From JAXGYX01 sp040772065 (GTDB lineage: Bacteria > Bacillota > Clostridia > Saccharofermentanales > Fastidiosipilaceae): a stretch of 64,000 nt of DNA. The DNA lies in NCBI GenBank assembly GCA_040772065.1, contig JAXGYX010000001.1, forward strand, positions 1,860,001 to 1,924,000, given 5' to 3'. The position numbers were made by a program, and so were the translations under genes. The notes under the pieces are model-generated. The model made no database searches and was not told where the DNA came from. It saw nothing but the letters and a program-made list of their open reading frames with translations. Shown piece by piece: positions 41,987-50,665 of the stretch. Each line of letters starts with the position of its first letter. The stretch's first letter is position 1.

Positions 41987-42595
41987 ATGAGGGGCGCGCC
42001 CGGTGTGTGAGACATCCCCATGGTGGGCGCGCCTTTCTTTGATCCCGGTAAGTTGACGCATCACCAGGCAGCAAAGCAAGGAACCGGCCACGTTTAAAAT
42101 AATATCGTTGATGTCCACAATCCGGTTGTTAACGCCACAAAATTTATTTAAAGCGGCCTGAGAGCCTTCGATAAACAAGCTTGCGGCGACACACAATAAC
42201 AAGACGTGACGATAACGAATGCCACTTAGCATGCGTATAAAAAATGCGAAAGGTGTCAGCAGGGCGAGATTTCCCACAGTGTTCAGTAGAAACCGTTTTA
42301 GCGGTCCATATGATCCGGAAGATAGATGGCGCAGTGCGATCCCGGCTGATTGTAAAATGGGGCGAACAGGAGTTTTCACCGCGCCGTTCCAGATCTCTCG
42401 CCAACTCAGAGAATTACCTGTCACAACGATTGGCAGCGCTGTTAGAAAAAACACCAATACCAGATAGCCGGCTAAAGCGGACCAAAGAAGTTTTCTACGC
42501 AAAGGCAGGCGCGTCAACATACCGATCGCAATGACAATCAGGGAGAGGACGACACTTGCGATTAGGGCGTCTTTCCAAAACCAAAAATAATTCAA
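41978..42595 (-). CDS. VanZ-like membrane protein
   Basis: Integral membrane protein of about 205 residues with five or so hydrophobic segments. VanZ signatures are clear: TVGNLALLTPFAFFI, LCVAASLFIEGSQAALN and VDINDIILNVAGSLLCCLVMR. I place the start at a TTG (42595) with GGAGG six bases upstream; an ATG at 42607 lies so close that the ribosome site would fall inside the gene. VanZ of enterococci gives low-level teicoplanin resistance, but most family members are housekeeping envelope proteins of unknown role, and that is likely here. Confidence 0.8.
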   Translation of the reverse strand: MNYFWFWKDALIASVVLSLIVIAIGMLTRLPLRRKLLWSALAGYLVLVFFLTALPIVVTGNSLSWREIWNGAVKTPVRPILQSAGIALRHLSSGSYGPLKRFLLNTVGNLALLTPFAFFIRMLSGIRYRHVLLLCVAASLFIEGSQAALNKFCGVNNRIVDINDIILNVAGSLLCCLVMRQLTGIKERRAHHGDVSHTGRAPHSK

Positions 42596-42673
42596 TTTAA
42601 CCTCCATTCCCACTGTCCGCCAAGTCGATGATTTTAACCTCATCGCGGACATAGAAAAGATTAGGTAAAGAAC

Positions 42674-44545
42674 ATGTTCCATTTTAATCACAAGGCAAGT
42701 CAATTGTCAGCACTTTCACAAGATCAATTCAGTTACTTCAACATAGCTAAAAACCAAACCGGTGATCCGCAAAAACGAGAGGACATCGAGGATCGGTGGA
42801 AATGGGATCTCACCACGATTTTCGCAAACGATGCCGCTTGGGAAGAGGCGTTTCAAGAACTGCGCCGAACCCTGCCGCGAAGTTCGGATTATGCGGGAAA
42901 ACTGGCGGAATCGGAGCGGACCTTGTTGGCGGCAATTCGCCGCCATGAAGAGATCTCACAGATGGCCGGTAAATTATATGTCTACGCTCATTTAAAAAAT
43001 GACGAGAACACGGCTGACAACACCAACGCGGCGAAATTGACCCGCGCGGAAAGTCTGCTTGCGGAATTGAGTGGAGCCTGGGCATGGATGAAGACAGAAC
43101 TAACCGGATTAAGTGAGTCGATTGTCGAATCGTTTATGGAAGATGAGCCGGATTTACAGATGTACCGGCGTTATTTTGCAGATGTCCTGCGTTCCAAACC
43201 GTATACACTTTCTGACAAAGAGGAGACCTTGCTCGCGAAAGCAGGACAAATTTTTGATAACAACTCAACGCTGTTCAGTGTGCTGAACAATGCTGACTTT
43301 GTTTTCCCCAAGGTGAAGAATGGAAAAGGTGAGACGGTTCAGATCACCCATGGACGGTTTGGCGAATTGATGGAAGACCGTGACCGCGAGGTTCGTCGAA
43401 ATAGTTTTGAATCTTATTACAGCGTCTATGAACAATTTAAAAATACCCTCGCTGCCGCTTTGCGTGGTGAGATTCAGACGCATAATTATCTCGCCGCCAT
43501 ACGAGGTTTTTCCTCGGCGAGAGAAAGGGCGCTGTTCAACAATGAAATTCCCGAATCGGTCTACGATCATCTGGTGCTTTCGGTAAATGAACACTTGCAT
43601 TTGTTGCACCGTTATGTGGCTTTGCGAAAAGACCGACTCGGACTGACTGATTTTCATAGCTATGATCTGTATGTGCCAATGGCGCAGGACACCCACCTGA
43701 AATTCACCTATGAAGATGCGCGTTGCCTTGTCCTTGACGCGCTGCGTCCGATGGGAACCGAGTACATGAACGTCGTCAACCGGGCTTTCGCTGAGCGTTG
43801 GATCGACGTTTACGAGACGGTTGGCAAGGCCAGCGGCGGATACTCCAGTGGAACTTATGGTACCAATCCGTTTATTTTGCTGAATTGGCGAGAAACATTG
43901 GATATGGTCTACACTTTGATTCATGAGATCGGTCATAGTGTCCATTCTTGGTACTCTCGCTCAAGTCAGCCGTATGTCTATTCCGACTATCCGATTTTCC
44001 TGGCTGAGATCGCCTCCACAACAAATGAAAATTTGCTGACCCGATTTTTGCTGGACAATGAGACCGATCAGGCGGTGCGTGATTATGTTTCCGCCCATTA
44101 CCTCGATGGATTCAAGGGGACGGTGTTCCGCCAAACTCAGTTCGCCGAATTTGAGCATTTGATCCACCGGGCGGATCAGGAAGGTGTCGCGTTGACAGCG
44201 GATTTCCTGAGCGAGGAGTATGATAAATTAAACCGGAGGTACTATGGATCAGACTTATTAGAAAATAAACAAATCCGTCTTGAGTGGAGCCGTGTACCCC
44301 ATTTTTATTATAATTATTATGTGTACCAATACGCCACCGGATTTAGCGCCGCCACGATGTTTTCTGAAATGATTCTGGACGAGGGTGAATCCGCAGTGAA
44401 ACGTTATATCGGATTCTTAAAGGCGGGTTCCGGCGCGCCGCCGATTGATGTGTTGCGCAGAGCCGGTCTGGATATGACTTCGCGTGAGCCTATCGACCAT
44501 GCGATGAACACATTCGCAAAATATTTGGAAGTGTTGAGTTCATGA
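42674..44545 (+). CDS. pepF: Oligoendopeptidase F
   Basis: Cytoplasmic zinc metallopeptidase of the M3 family, 623 residues, slightly longer than usual because of about 35 extra N-terminal residues before the conserved EDRWKWDLTTIF. The zinc site HEIGH is at about residue 416 (YTLIHEIGHSVHSWYSRSSQP), followed by the third-ligand region FLAEIASTTNENLLTRFLL. It cleaves short peptides inside the cell. The ribosome site ahead of the ATG is weak, so a start a few codons in cannot be ruled out. It is divergent from the VanZ-like gene. Confidence 0.93.
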   Translation: MFHFNHKASQLSALSQDQFSYFNIAKNQTGDPQKREDIEDRWKWDLTTIFANDAAWEEAFQELRRTLPRSSDYAGKLAESERTLLAAIRRHEEISQMAGKLYVYAHLKNDENTADNTNAAKLTRAESLLAELSGAWAWMKTELTGLSESIVESFMEDEPDLQMYRRYFADVLRSKPYTLSDKEETLLAKAGQIFDNNSTLFSVLNNADFVFPKVKNGKGETVQITHGRFGELMEDRDREVRRNSFESYYSVYEQFKNTLAAALRGEIQTHNYLAAIRGFSSARERALFNNEIPESVYDHLVLSVNEHLHLLHRYVALRKDRLGLTDFHSYDLYVPMAQDTHLKFTYEDARCLVLDALRPMGTEYMNVVNRAFAERWIDVYETVGKASGGYSSGTYGTNPFILLNWRETLDMVYTLIHEIGHSVHSWYSRSSQPYVYSDYPIFLAEIASTTNENLLTRFLLDNETDQAVRDYVSAHYLDGFKGTVFRQTQFAEFEHLIHRADQEGVALTADFLSEEYDKLNRRYYGSDLLENKQIRLEWSRVPHFYYNYYVYQYATGFSAATMFSEMILDEGESAVKRYIGFLKAGSGAPPIDVLRRAGLDMTSREPIDHAMNTFAKYLEVLSS

Positions 44546-44570
44546 GGGGACGCGGGAACGGGAGGTTCGT

Positions 44571-46013
44571 ATGAATCAGGTGGAGCGTCGTTTGGATTGG
44601 AACCGTCTGTTGATTTCCGTCCGGCAAAGGCCCGGCAGTGGCGCGTCGGTGGCGGATTCACGCAATGCGTTTGAGAAAGACTACCACCGAATCGTGGGTT
44701 CCGCGTCCTTTCGCCGTCTGCAGGACAAGACTCAGGTTTTCCCACTTGATCAAAGCGATTTCATCCGTACCCGACTTACACATTCGCTGGAGGTATCCTC
44801 TCTGGCGCGCTCCCTGTCACAGACGGTCGCCCAGGAAATTTATTTTCGCGGCTTGGATCCTTCTCTGACTCGTGAGCTGACTCATGAGATGGGTGATCTG
44901 TTGCTTTGCGCCGGATTGATTCACGATATCGGCAACCCACCGTTTGGGCATTACGGGGAAACATCGATCCGCGACTGGTTTAAAATCAATCTTCCGTTGC
45001 TGAGTTATCGGGGCAAAGCGCTGGATGAAGTGCTCCATCCACAGATGATGCAAGACCTGCTGAATTTTGAAGGGAACGCCCAGGCGATTCGTCTGCTGAG
45101 CAAGCTGCATTTTCTGAAAGATGATTTTGGCATGAACCTGACGTTGCCTTTGTTGAACACCATTATAAAATACCCGGTGTCCTCTCTTGAAATGAAACCC
45201 AATCACGCCGATGTGCGTTATAAAAAATTCGGTTATTTTTACACCGAAACAGAATTGTACCGTGAGATCTGTTCGCATACCGGCACAAATGGTTGTCGTC
45301 ATCCTCTGACCTTCCTTTTGGAGGCGGCTGACGACATCGCGTATCGCACGGCGGATATCGAGGATGCCTATATTAAAGGAAGGTTCACCTATGGGCAGTT
45401 GATGGAGGCCCTTATGGATACGCCCCGACTTGCCGCCATGAGTCATGATGAACGGGCAGACTACCGTTATCGCTGTGATGTTTTAGGGCAAAAGAGGGCG
45501 GAGGCAAAAGATAAAAAAGCAAATAAACCGGATCTATACGCCATCCAGAACTGGATCGTGTTCGTTCAGGCGAGTCTGATACAGGAAGCCACCCGCTCCT
45601 TTTGTGATCATTACGACGCGATCATGAATGGTGAATGGGCGAGCGACTTGTTCCAAGGCACCACCGCCGAGCATTTGATCGGTGTGCTTGGAGACATCGC
45701 GGTGGAATTTGTCTTCACGTCCAAACAGATCATCTCTTTGGAAATCGCGGCGAACAGCATCATCAAAGGCTTGCTTGACAAATTTTTACCCGCGGCGATC
45801 CATTGGAAAACCGAGCAGCCGCGTACCTCGCTGGAGCCGCGGATGATGGCGATGATTTCCGACAATTATCGTTCCAGCTATTTCTCTCAAAGCGAGGGGA
45901 AAAGCGAGATCGAACAGCTGTATCTGCGGATTTTACTTGTCACAGATTATATCTGTGGGATGACGGATAATTTCGCCAAATCGTTGTATCGGAAATTCTA
46001 TGGTGTGGAATGA
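44571..46013 (+). CDS. dgt: Deoxyguanosine triphosphate triphosphohydrolase-like protein (HD domain)
   Basis: HD-superfamily dNTPase of 480 residues, releasing tripolyphosphate from dGTP or other dNTPs. The metal site is built from H in TRLTHSLEVSSLARSL, HD in AGLIHDIGNPPFGHYGE (about residues 112-128) and the later D in LLEAADDIAYRTADIEDA. The start FRRLQDKTQVFPLDQSDFIR is typical of the family. GGGAGG is ahead of the ATG. It is 25 bases downstream of pepF and 19 bases upstream of the adenosyltransferase gene, so probably cotranscribed with the tetrapyrrole genes. Confidence 0.93.
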   Translation: MNQVERRLDWNRLLISVRQRPGSGASVADSRNAFEKDYHRIVGSASFRRLQDKTQVFPLDQSDFIRTRLTHSLEVSSLARSLSQTVAQEIYFRGLDPSLTRELTHEMGDLLLCAGLIHDIGNPPFGHYGETSIRDWFKINLPLLSYRGKALDEVLHPQMMQDLLNFEGNAQAIRLLSKLHFLKDDFGMNLTLPLLNTIIKYPVSSLEMKPNHADVRYKKFGYFYTETELYREICSHTGTNGCRHPLTFLLEAADDIAYRTADIEDAYIKGRFTYGQLMEALMDTPRLAAMSHDERADYRYRCDVLGQKRAEAKDKKANKPDLYAIQNWIVFVQASLIQEATRSFCDHYDAIMNGEWASDLFQGTTAEHLIGVLGDIAVEFVFTSKQIISLEIAANSIIKGLLDKFLPAAIHWKTEQPRTSLEPRMMAMISDNYRSSYFSQSEGKSEIEQLYLRILLVTDYICGMTDNFAKSLYRKFYGVE

Positions 46014-46032
46014 GCACAGAGAGGGGAGTGAC

Positions 46033-46572
46033 ATGCCGGTGACTGCGAACCATAATGGTCTAATTCAACTCTATCATGGAGATGGAAAGGGAAAGACATC
46101 CGCCGCCGTCGGCGCCGCGGTCCGTGCCGCCGGCGCGGGCTTTGGTGTCTGCTTTGTCCAGCTCAATAAGGATGGCGGTTCTTCGGAATTAAAGATTTTG
46201 CGAACATTGCCCGGGGTGAGGGTCATTTCAGGAAAACCAACGAATCTTTTTTCCTGGCAGATGAGTGAGTTGCAGTTGAAAGAGGCGAAAGAAAGCAACA
46301 ACGCCCATTTCATGGCGGGAATGAACTGTGCGCGGGAAAGCTGTGGGATGGTGGTGTTTGATGAGTTGTGTTCGGCGTACAACTTTGACTTGATCGACAA
46401 GGATATGGTGATTCGTGAATTGACCGCGCGTCCGTCGAACGTCGAGATTGTGTTGACCGGACGGGATCCGGCACCGGAGCTGATCAATTTAGCTGACTAT
46501 ATTTCAGAGATTCGCATGGTGCGCCACCCTTACGAGAAAAAGATTGGGGCCCGCCATGGTATAGAATACTGA
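46033..46572 (+). CDS. cobO: Cob(I)yrinic acid a,c-diamide (corrinoid) adenosyltransferase
   Basis: ATP:corrinoid adenosyltransferase of the CobA/BtuR/CobO type, 179 residues from the ATG at 46033 with GAGGGGAG ahead. It attaches the 5'-deoxyadenosyl group to reduced corrinoid. The P-loop GDGKGKTSAAVGAAVRAAG is intact, with a following FVQLNK. The active-site aromatic pair is in NLFSW, Walker B in MVVFDELCSAY, then VEIVLTGRDPAPELINLADYISEIRMVRHPYEKKIGARHGIEY, a complete family ending. So this gene looks functional, unlike the two genes after it. It could serve corrinoid salvage alone. No cobalamin riboswitch is visible upstream. Confidence 0.92.
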   Translation: MPVTANHNGLIQLYHGDGKGKTSAAVGAAVRAAGAGFGVCFVQLNKDGGSSELKILRTLPGVRVISGKPTNLFSWQMSELQLKEAKESNNAHFMAGMNCARESCGMVVFDELCSAYNFDLIDKDMVIRELTARPSNVEIVLTGRDPAPELINLADYISEIRMVRHPYEKKIGARHGIEY

Positions 46573-46654
46573 TTGGAGCCTGCATGACGGCGATTTATAT
46601 GCCGTGGTTTGAAGATAAGGCGCGGGTGAGAAAAGACGCGTCCAAGAGGTGGGT

Positions 46655-49195
46655 ATGAAGGGGAATCAGCGACTGCCCAAACGGTCCGCGCATATAAGGA
46701 AACCTGTGAGTCGTTCTGAGGTTCGTGCGGGAGTGCGGGATCAGGATGTTTGCATAGCACTTGGCAAATGGGTTTTATCCAATCTGCAGCCGCTGTTCGA
46801 CGATCTGAAGTTTCGCTTGGTACCGATCAAGTGTGCCGCCGACCGTTTTTCTCTGAGTCCGCTTGATAGTTTCACCGACCGCGGCGCGTTCTATGATGAT
46901 TTGGAAATCGCTCTGCGTGACGGAGAGATTGATTTTTCGATCAACTGCCTGGAAGAAATTCATATTCCGGACAACGAATTTGTTCGGACGGTGGCGTATA
47001 CCTCACGAATGGATAGCAGAGATCTGATTGTCTTGCGGCGAGGAAGTCATATTTCCGAATTAACACCCGGATCGACAATCGGCTGTTATTCCGAACGTCA
47101 ACGGTTTCAGATGAATCGTTTTATGCCAGATATGCAATATCGTTATACCGGCGGCCATGTCATGGACCGTCTGGACAAACTGGTCGATGGTGAATATGAC
47201 GCCCTGCTTGTCGCCGCATCTGATATCGTGCGACTCAATCCCTCAACATATGAGCTGACCTATCAACCCATTTCTCTCGATTTGATGATTCCCCCGACCG
47301 GTAGAGGGATCGCCTGTGTTCGGGTGGCGCGCACCCGCTCCACCATGGCGAAGTTACTTGAGACAGCGCTGGACGATCCGATCAGCAGGGCCTGCTTCGC
47401 GATTGAAATGCTGGTCGAGACCGCCTTGGGCGAACCGTTCAATGATGCCACCGGCGCTCATTGTGAAGTTAGGGACAAGCGTTTGTTTTTGAGAGCTTTC
47501 AACGGCATGGGCAGTCGGACGGAGCCGCTGTCCGTGACGGCCGCCGTTACCCGCGAGGATTCGCTGGCGCCTGACCCGGCTTTACTTAAAGTCTGTGTAC
47601 AGCAACTTCTGGGACAGGTGACCTTGATCGGCGCCGGTCCCGGCAGAGCGGATTTGATCACATTGAGAGGCAGAGATAAATTAAACAGCGCTGATGTGAT
47701 CATCTATGATAGTCACAAGATGGAATCGGTGCTGGCTTTGGCGAGTCCGGACAGTGAGCGGTTGTATTTGGGACCGGATCCCAATGATTTTATGAGGCGA
47801 CCTACTGAAACACCGGTGGATGCCTTGCTGCGCGAGGTCCGTCTGGGGCGCTCCATCGCGCGCCTATATGAAGGTGATCCACTCTTTTCCCAGCCCGGTT
47901 TTTTTGAAGCGATGAAACTTGAGGAATTTGGAGCGCGCTATGAAATTGTTCCCGGAGTGACCGAGCTTACGAGCATTCCGGCATACATGGGCTTCGCGCT
48001 GCAGCCCTCTGATCGACAAGACGGGCTGCATGTTTTCACTGGAAAACCGAAAAATATACAAAATCTCGATCTCTCGTTTTCGGCGGGTAAGAATGAAACT
48101 TTGATTTTTTATCAGGCGATGATCGCGCTGCCGGATATCGTCGCGGAGCTGACGCGCGCCGGCGTATTGCCGGACACGCCGGCCACGGTTGTCAGCCATT
48201 CAACGCTGCCGGATCAGCGGTCAATATATGGAACGGTTTCAAATATCGCACAGTTGGCGGTCAGGGAAAACATGCCGGCCGACGCGACCTTGATTGTGGG
48301 AGCGCCTGTCCAGCCGAACCGCCGTTTGTCATGGTGGCCTCCGGTTGGCGCCTTGTCGGGTAAATCAGTCGCGCTGGTATTTTCACGTCCTGCGTCAGTG
48401 GACAGGAATCTCTTGCTGGAAGGCGTTGAAACGTTGGGCGGCCGCGCCATCGCCATAGATTTGCTGAAAACAAAAATGGATGGCCGTTTTAGCGAGGCGA
48501 TCGACCGGGTCATGAATGAAATGCTAAATCCGGCAACAGGTTTCACCAACCGGCGCACTTGGATTGTGCTGACCTCGGTCCATGGCGTCAGAGTGCTGCG
48601 CGACTCGCTCTCACGTATCGCGGCGGATCTGCGAAAATTAAATCATACAAGGTTCGCGGCGTTCAACCAAATCGTGGCGTCGGAATTGGCCGCGATCGGT
48701 TTCGTGGCGGACTATGTCCCGGAACGACAAAGCCCGGAGATGATGGGAAGAGGGTTGAACAATCTGTTGAGGGCGGAAGATCAAGTCGTCATAATTCGCG
48801 GGTCACGCTCCGTGGCGGATCTGTCGGCCGAATTGCGGATACCGGGCGTCAATGTTTTGGACATCGCCGCCTATCAGACCATGCCGGAACTGCCCAACCG
48901 CGAATCATTGCAAAGAATCTTATACTTGACCGACTATATGATATTTTATTCAACGGGAGGCGTCTTATGTTTCCTTGACGCGTTGCGCAAGGCGGGCCTA
49001 TCGACTGACGATGTGTGGCGGAACAATTTGAAATTGTTCGCCAAGGGTCGGGCGACGGCGCTAACGATTGACAAACATGGACTTCCGCTCGCGAATGAGG
49101 ACGGCTCGCTCGATGTGATTGACTTGTTGTCGAGCATGGCAGATCATGCGAGGAGAGAAGAGGTGTGGAAAGAAGATGAGCCAAAGAATCAATGA
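46655..49195 (+). CDS. HemC-CobA-HemD triple-domain fusion with altered active sites
   Basis: An 846-residue fusion from the ATG at 46655, with AAGAGG five bases ahead. Residues about 20-300 resemble porphobilinogen deaminase, including LVDGEYDALLVAASDIVRL and the dipyrromethane-cofactor cysteine (C270 in TGAHCEV). The usual catalytic HSxKD reads NCLEE (97-101), and the SLRR and RGN arginines are partly replaced (SERQR, GGH). Residues about 320-555 resemble uroporphyrinogen III methyltransferase (VTLIGAGPGRADLITL, EGDPLF, VPGVTELTSIPAYMG), but the GDP after GAGP and the FGRG and HRG motifs are lost. Residues about 565-830 resemble uroporphyrinogen III synthase (WIVLTSVHGVRVL, VVIIRGSRS, IAAYQTMPEL). 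The frame is long, open and coding-like, so it is not a dead gene. It may be a very divergent trifunctional enzyme or a non-catalytic scaffold or sensor. Confidence 0.8.
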   Translation: MKGNQRLPKRSAHIRKPVSRSEVRAGVRDQDVCIALGKWVLSNLQPLFDDLKFRLVPIKCAADRFSLSPLDSFTDRGAFYDDLEIALRDGEIDFSINCLEEIHIPDNEFVRTVAYTSRMDSRDLIVLRRGSHISELTPGSTIGCYSERQRFQMNRFMPDMQYRYTGGHVMDRLDKLVDGEYDALLVAASDIVRLNPSTYELTYQPISLDLMIPPTGRGIACVRVARTRSTMAKLLETALDDPISRACFAIEMLVETALGEPFNDATGAHCEVRDKRLFLRAFNGMGSRTEPLSVTAAVTREDSLAPDPALLKVCVQQLLGQVTLIGAGPGRADLITLRGRDKLNSADVIIYDSHKMESVLALASPDSERLYLGPDPNDFMRRPTETPVDALLREVRLGRSIARLYEGDPLFSQPGFFEAMKLEEFGARYEIVPGVTELTSIPAYMGFALQPSDRQDGLHVFTGKPKNIQNLDLSFSAGKNETLIFYQAMIALPDIVAELTRAGVLPDTPATVVSHSTLPDQRSIYGTVSNIAQLAVRENMPADATLIVGAPVQPNRRLSWWPPVGALSGKSVALVFSRPASVDRNLLLEGVETLGGRAIAIDLLKTKMDGRFSEAIDRVMNEMLNPATGFTNRRTWIVLTSVHGVRVLRDSLSRIAADLRKLNHTRFAAFNQIVASELAAIGFVADYVPERQSPEMMGRGLNNLLRAEDQVVIIRGSRSVADLSAELRIPGVNVLDIAAYQTMPELPNRESLQRILYLTDYMIFYSTGGVLCFLDALRKAGLSTDDVWRNNLKLFAKGRATALTIDKHGLPLANEDGSLDVIDLLSSMADHARREEVWKEDEPKNQ

Positions 49196-50654
49196 AGTGA
49201 AGACATATGTCTCATTGCCCCGTCTGATGATAGCGGGGGTGCGCCCGGGCGATGGACAAAACACAGTCTATCAAGCGGTGTTGGCTGCCTTGGTGAGAAG
49301 AAAGACTCCGGTGCAGGTTTGGATCGCCGGACCCGACTCAACTTGGAGCGCGCTGCACAATCACATTGCAGGCGGCGCGGCGCGCACGCTTGACAGCTGG
49401 CTTCTTTCGGCGGATATGATGCGTTACCTGTTGCAGCGTCATGGCGGGTCACCTCGAATATCCCTAATACAGGCGCCCGGGGGGCTATTTGACGGTCTGC
49501 CTCAAGGATATGCCCGCGCTCCGTTGGGCAGCGCGGTCGAACTGGCCGAAGAACTGGATGTGCCGGTCGTTCTGGCGCTGGACGGAAGACAACTATCGTT
49601 TGACAGTGTTCCTTTAATACAAGGTATTCAAAGATATGTCTCCGAAGATCGGTTGGTCGGCTTTATTGTTGCCAATACCGTCGGTGAAGAATTTGAACAA
49701 TGGTCACATTTGATTTCTGAGGCGTCCGGCATACCATGTCTGGGACATTTGCCACAGTTGGAGAATCAAGGCGGCGCCGATTATTTGGCTGAAAATGGGC
49801 AAATGATTTGGGACGCCAGAAGTTGGATTGGTGACTTTGATCGGGAGACAACGCGGTTGGCCGATCAGGCGGATCAATATATCGATTTAAAAAGTTTGCT
49901 GGGACTCGCCGCGGATGCCGAACCGACCGTCATGTCCGCGCCTCCTTATTTTATGAAACTAATGGCGGAAATGGGGCATAATGAGCCGTTTCGACTTGGT
50001 GTCGCCCAAGATGTCGCCTTCCACGATTACAATCAAAATAATCTTGATCTATTGGTGGACATGGGAGCGCGGCTGATTCGTTTCAGTCCGATGCGCGACC
50101 GGATGCTGCCTCCGGATTTGGATGGTCTTTATTTTGGTGGTGGCCATCCTGAGGCAGTTGGTGAGGAATTGTCAGAAAACGCTCCGCTGCGCACGCGAAT
50201 CAACCGGGCGGTCAGAGAGGGCGTGCCGCTGCTCGCCGAGGCCGAAGGGATTTTCTATCTCGGGAGAAGGCTTGAGTCGGTCGCGACCGGATTTCATCCA
50301 ATGTTGGGTCTGATACCGGGAGACGGCGTGTTACTTCGGCGCCCGCCCGCGTTGTCCTACTGTGAAATGATATCGCTTTCGTCCGGACTTTTGGGCCCTT
50401 ACGGAGCATCCATCCGCGCGGTGTCAGGCAACCGAATCAGGTTGACCGAGGAAGGTGGGTCGTTTCGAGTTCGTTTCTCCGCTAGTGAGACGCGTACCGG
50501 TGGATACATGAGCTCGACGGTGTGCGCCGTCGAGTCCAAACTTTTTTTTCACAGCAACCCTGATTTCGCCGCGGCGTTTTCAAAGGCTTGCTCCGCACAT
50601 GCGGCCGCCCGGTTGAGCGATGGGACGAAGTCACTGGATATCTGGCCGGTCTGA
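49176..50654 (+). CDS. CbiA/CobB-like protein lacking P-loop lysine and glutaminase cysteine
   Basis: A 492-residue homologue of cobyrinic acid a,c-diamide synthase, overlapping the fusion gene by 20 bases. Fold-level matches are strong: LMIAG start, VWIAGPD, GGAARTLDSWLL, GGLFDGLPQGYARA, LGVAQDVAFHDYNQNNLDLLVDMGARLIRFSPMRD and GLYFGGGHPEAVGEELSENAPLR. Yet the P-loop reads GVRPGDGQNT (residues 21-30), with Gln and Asn in place of the normal Lys and Thr. The amidotransferase nucleophile motif AECGG reads AEAEG (Ala at 356), and the SYxHLHF histidines near the end are replaced. Both ATP use and glutamine hydrolysis should be lost. I infer a pseudoenzyme kept for binding or structure. The start at 49176 is chosen because earlier codons lie deep in the fusion gene. 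Confidence 0.82.
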   Translation: MSQRINEVKTYVSLPRLMIAGVRPGDGQNTVYQAVLAALVRRKTPVQVWIAGPDSTWSALHNHIAGGAARTLDSWLLSADMMRYLLQRHGGSPRISLIQAPGGLFDGLPQGYARAPLGSAVELAEELDVPVVLALDGRQLSFDSVPLIQGIQRYVSEDRLVGFIVANTVGEEFEQWSHLISEASGIPCLGHLPQLENQGGADYLAENGQMIWDARSWIGDFDRETTRLADQADQYIDLKSLLGLAADAEPTVMSAPPYFMKLMAEMGHNEPFRLGVAQDVAFHDYNQNNLDLLVDMGARLIRFSPMRDRMLPPDLDGLYFGGGHPEAVGEELSENAPLRTRINRAVREGVPLLAEAEGIFYLGRRLESVATGFHPMLGLIPGDGVLLRRPPALSYCEMISLSSGLLGPYGASIRAVSGNRIRLTEEGGSFRVRFSASETRTGGYMSSTVCAVESKLFFHSNPDFAAAFSKACSAHAAARLSDGTKSLDIWPV

Positions 50655-50665
50655 CTGTCGACCAA

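Noticed and set aside
45950..46033. Cobalamin riboswitch ahead of cobO
   Set aside because: Only 19 bases separate dgt from cobO, and no B12-box-like sequence is seen in or before the gap.
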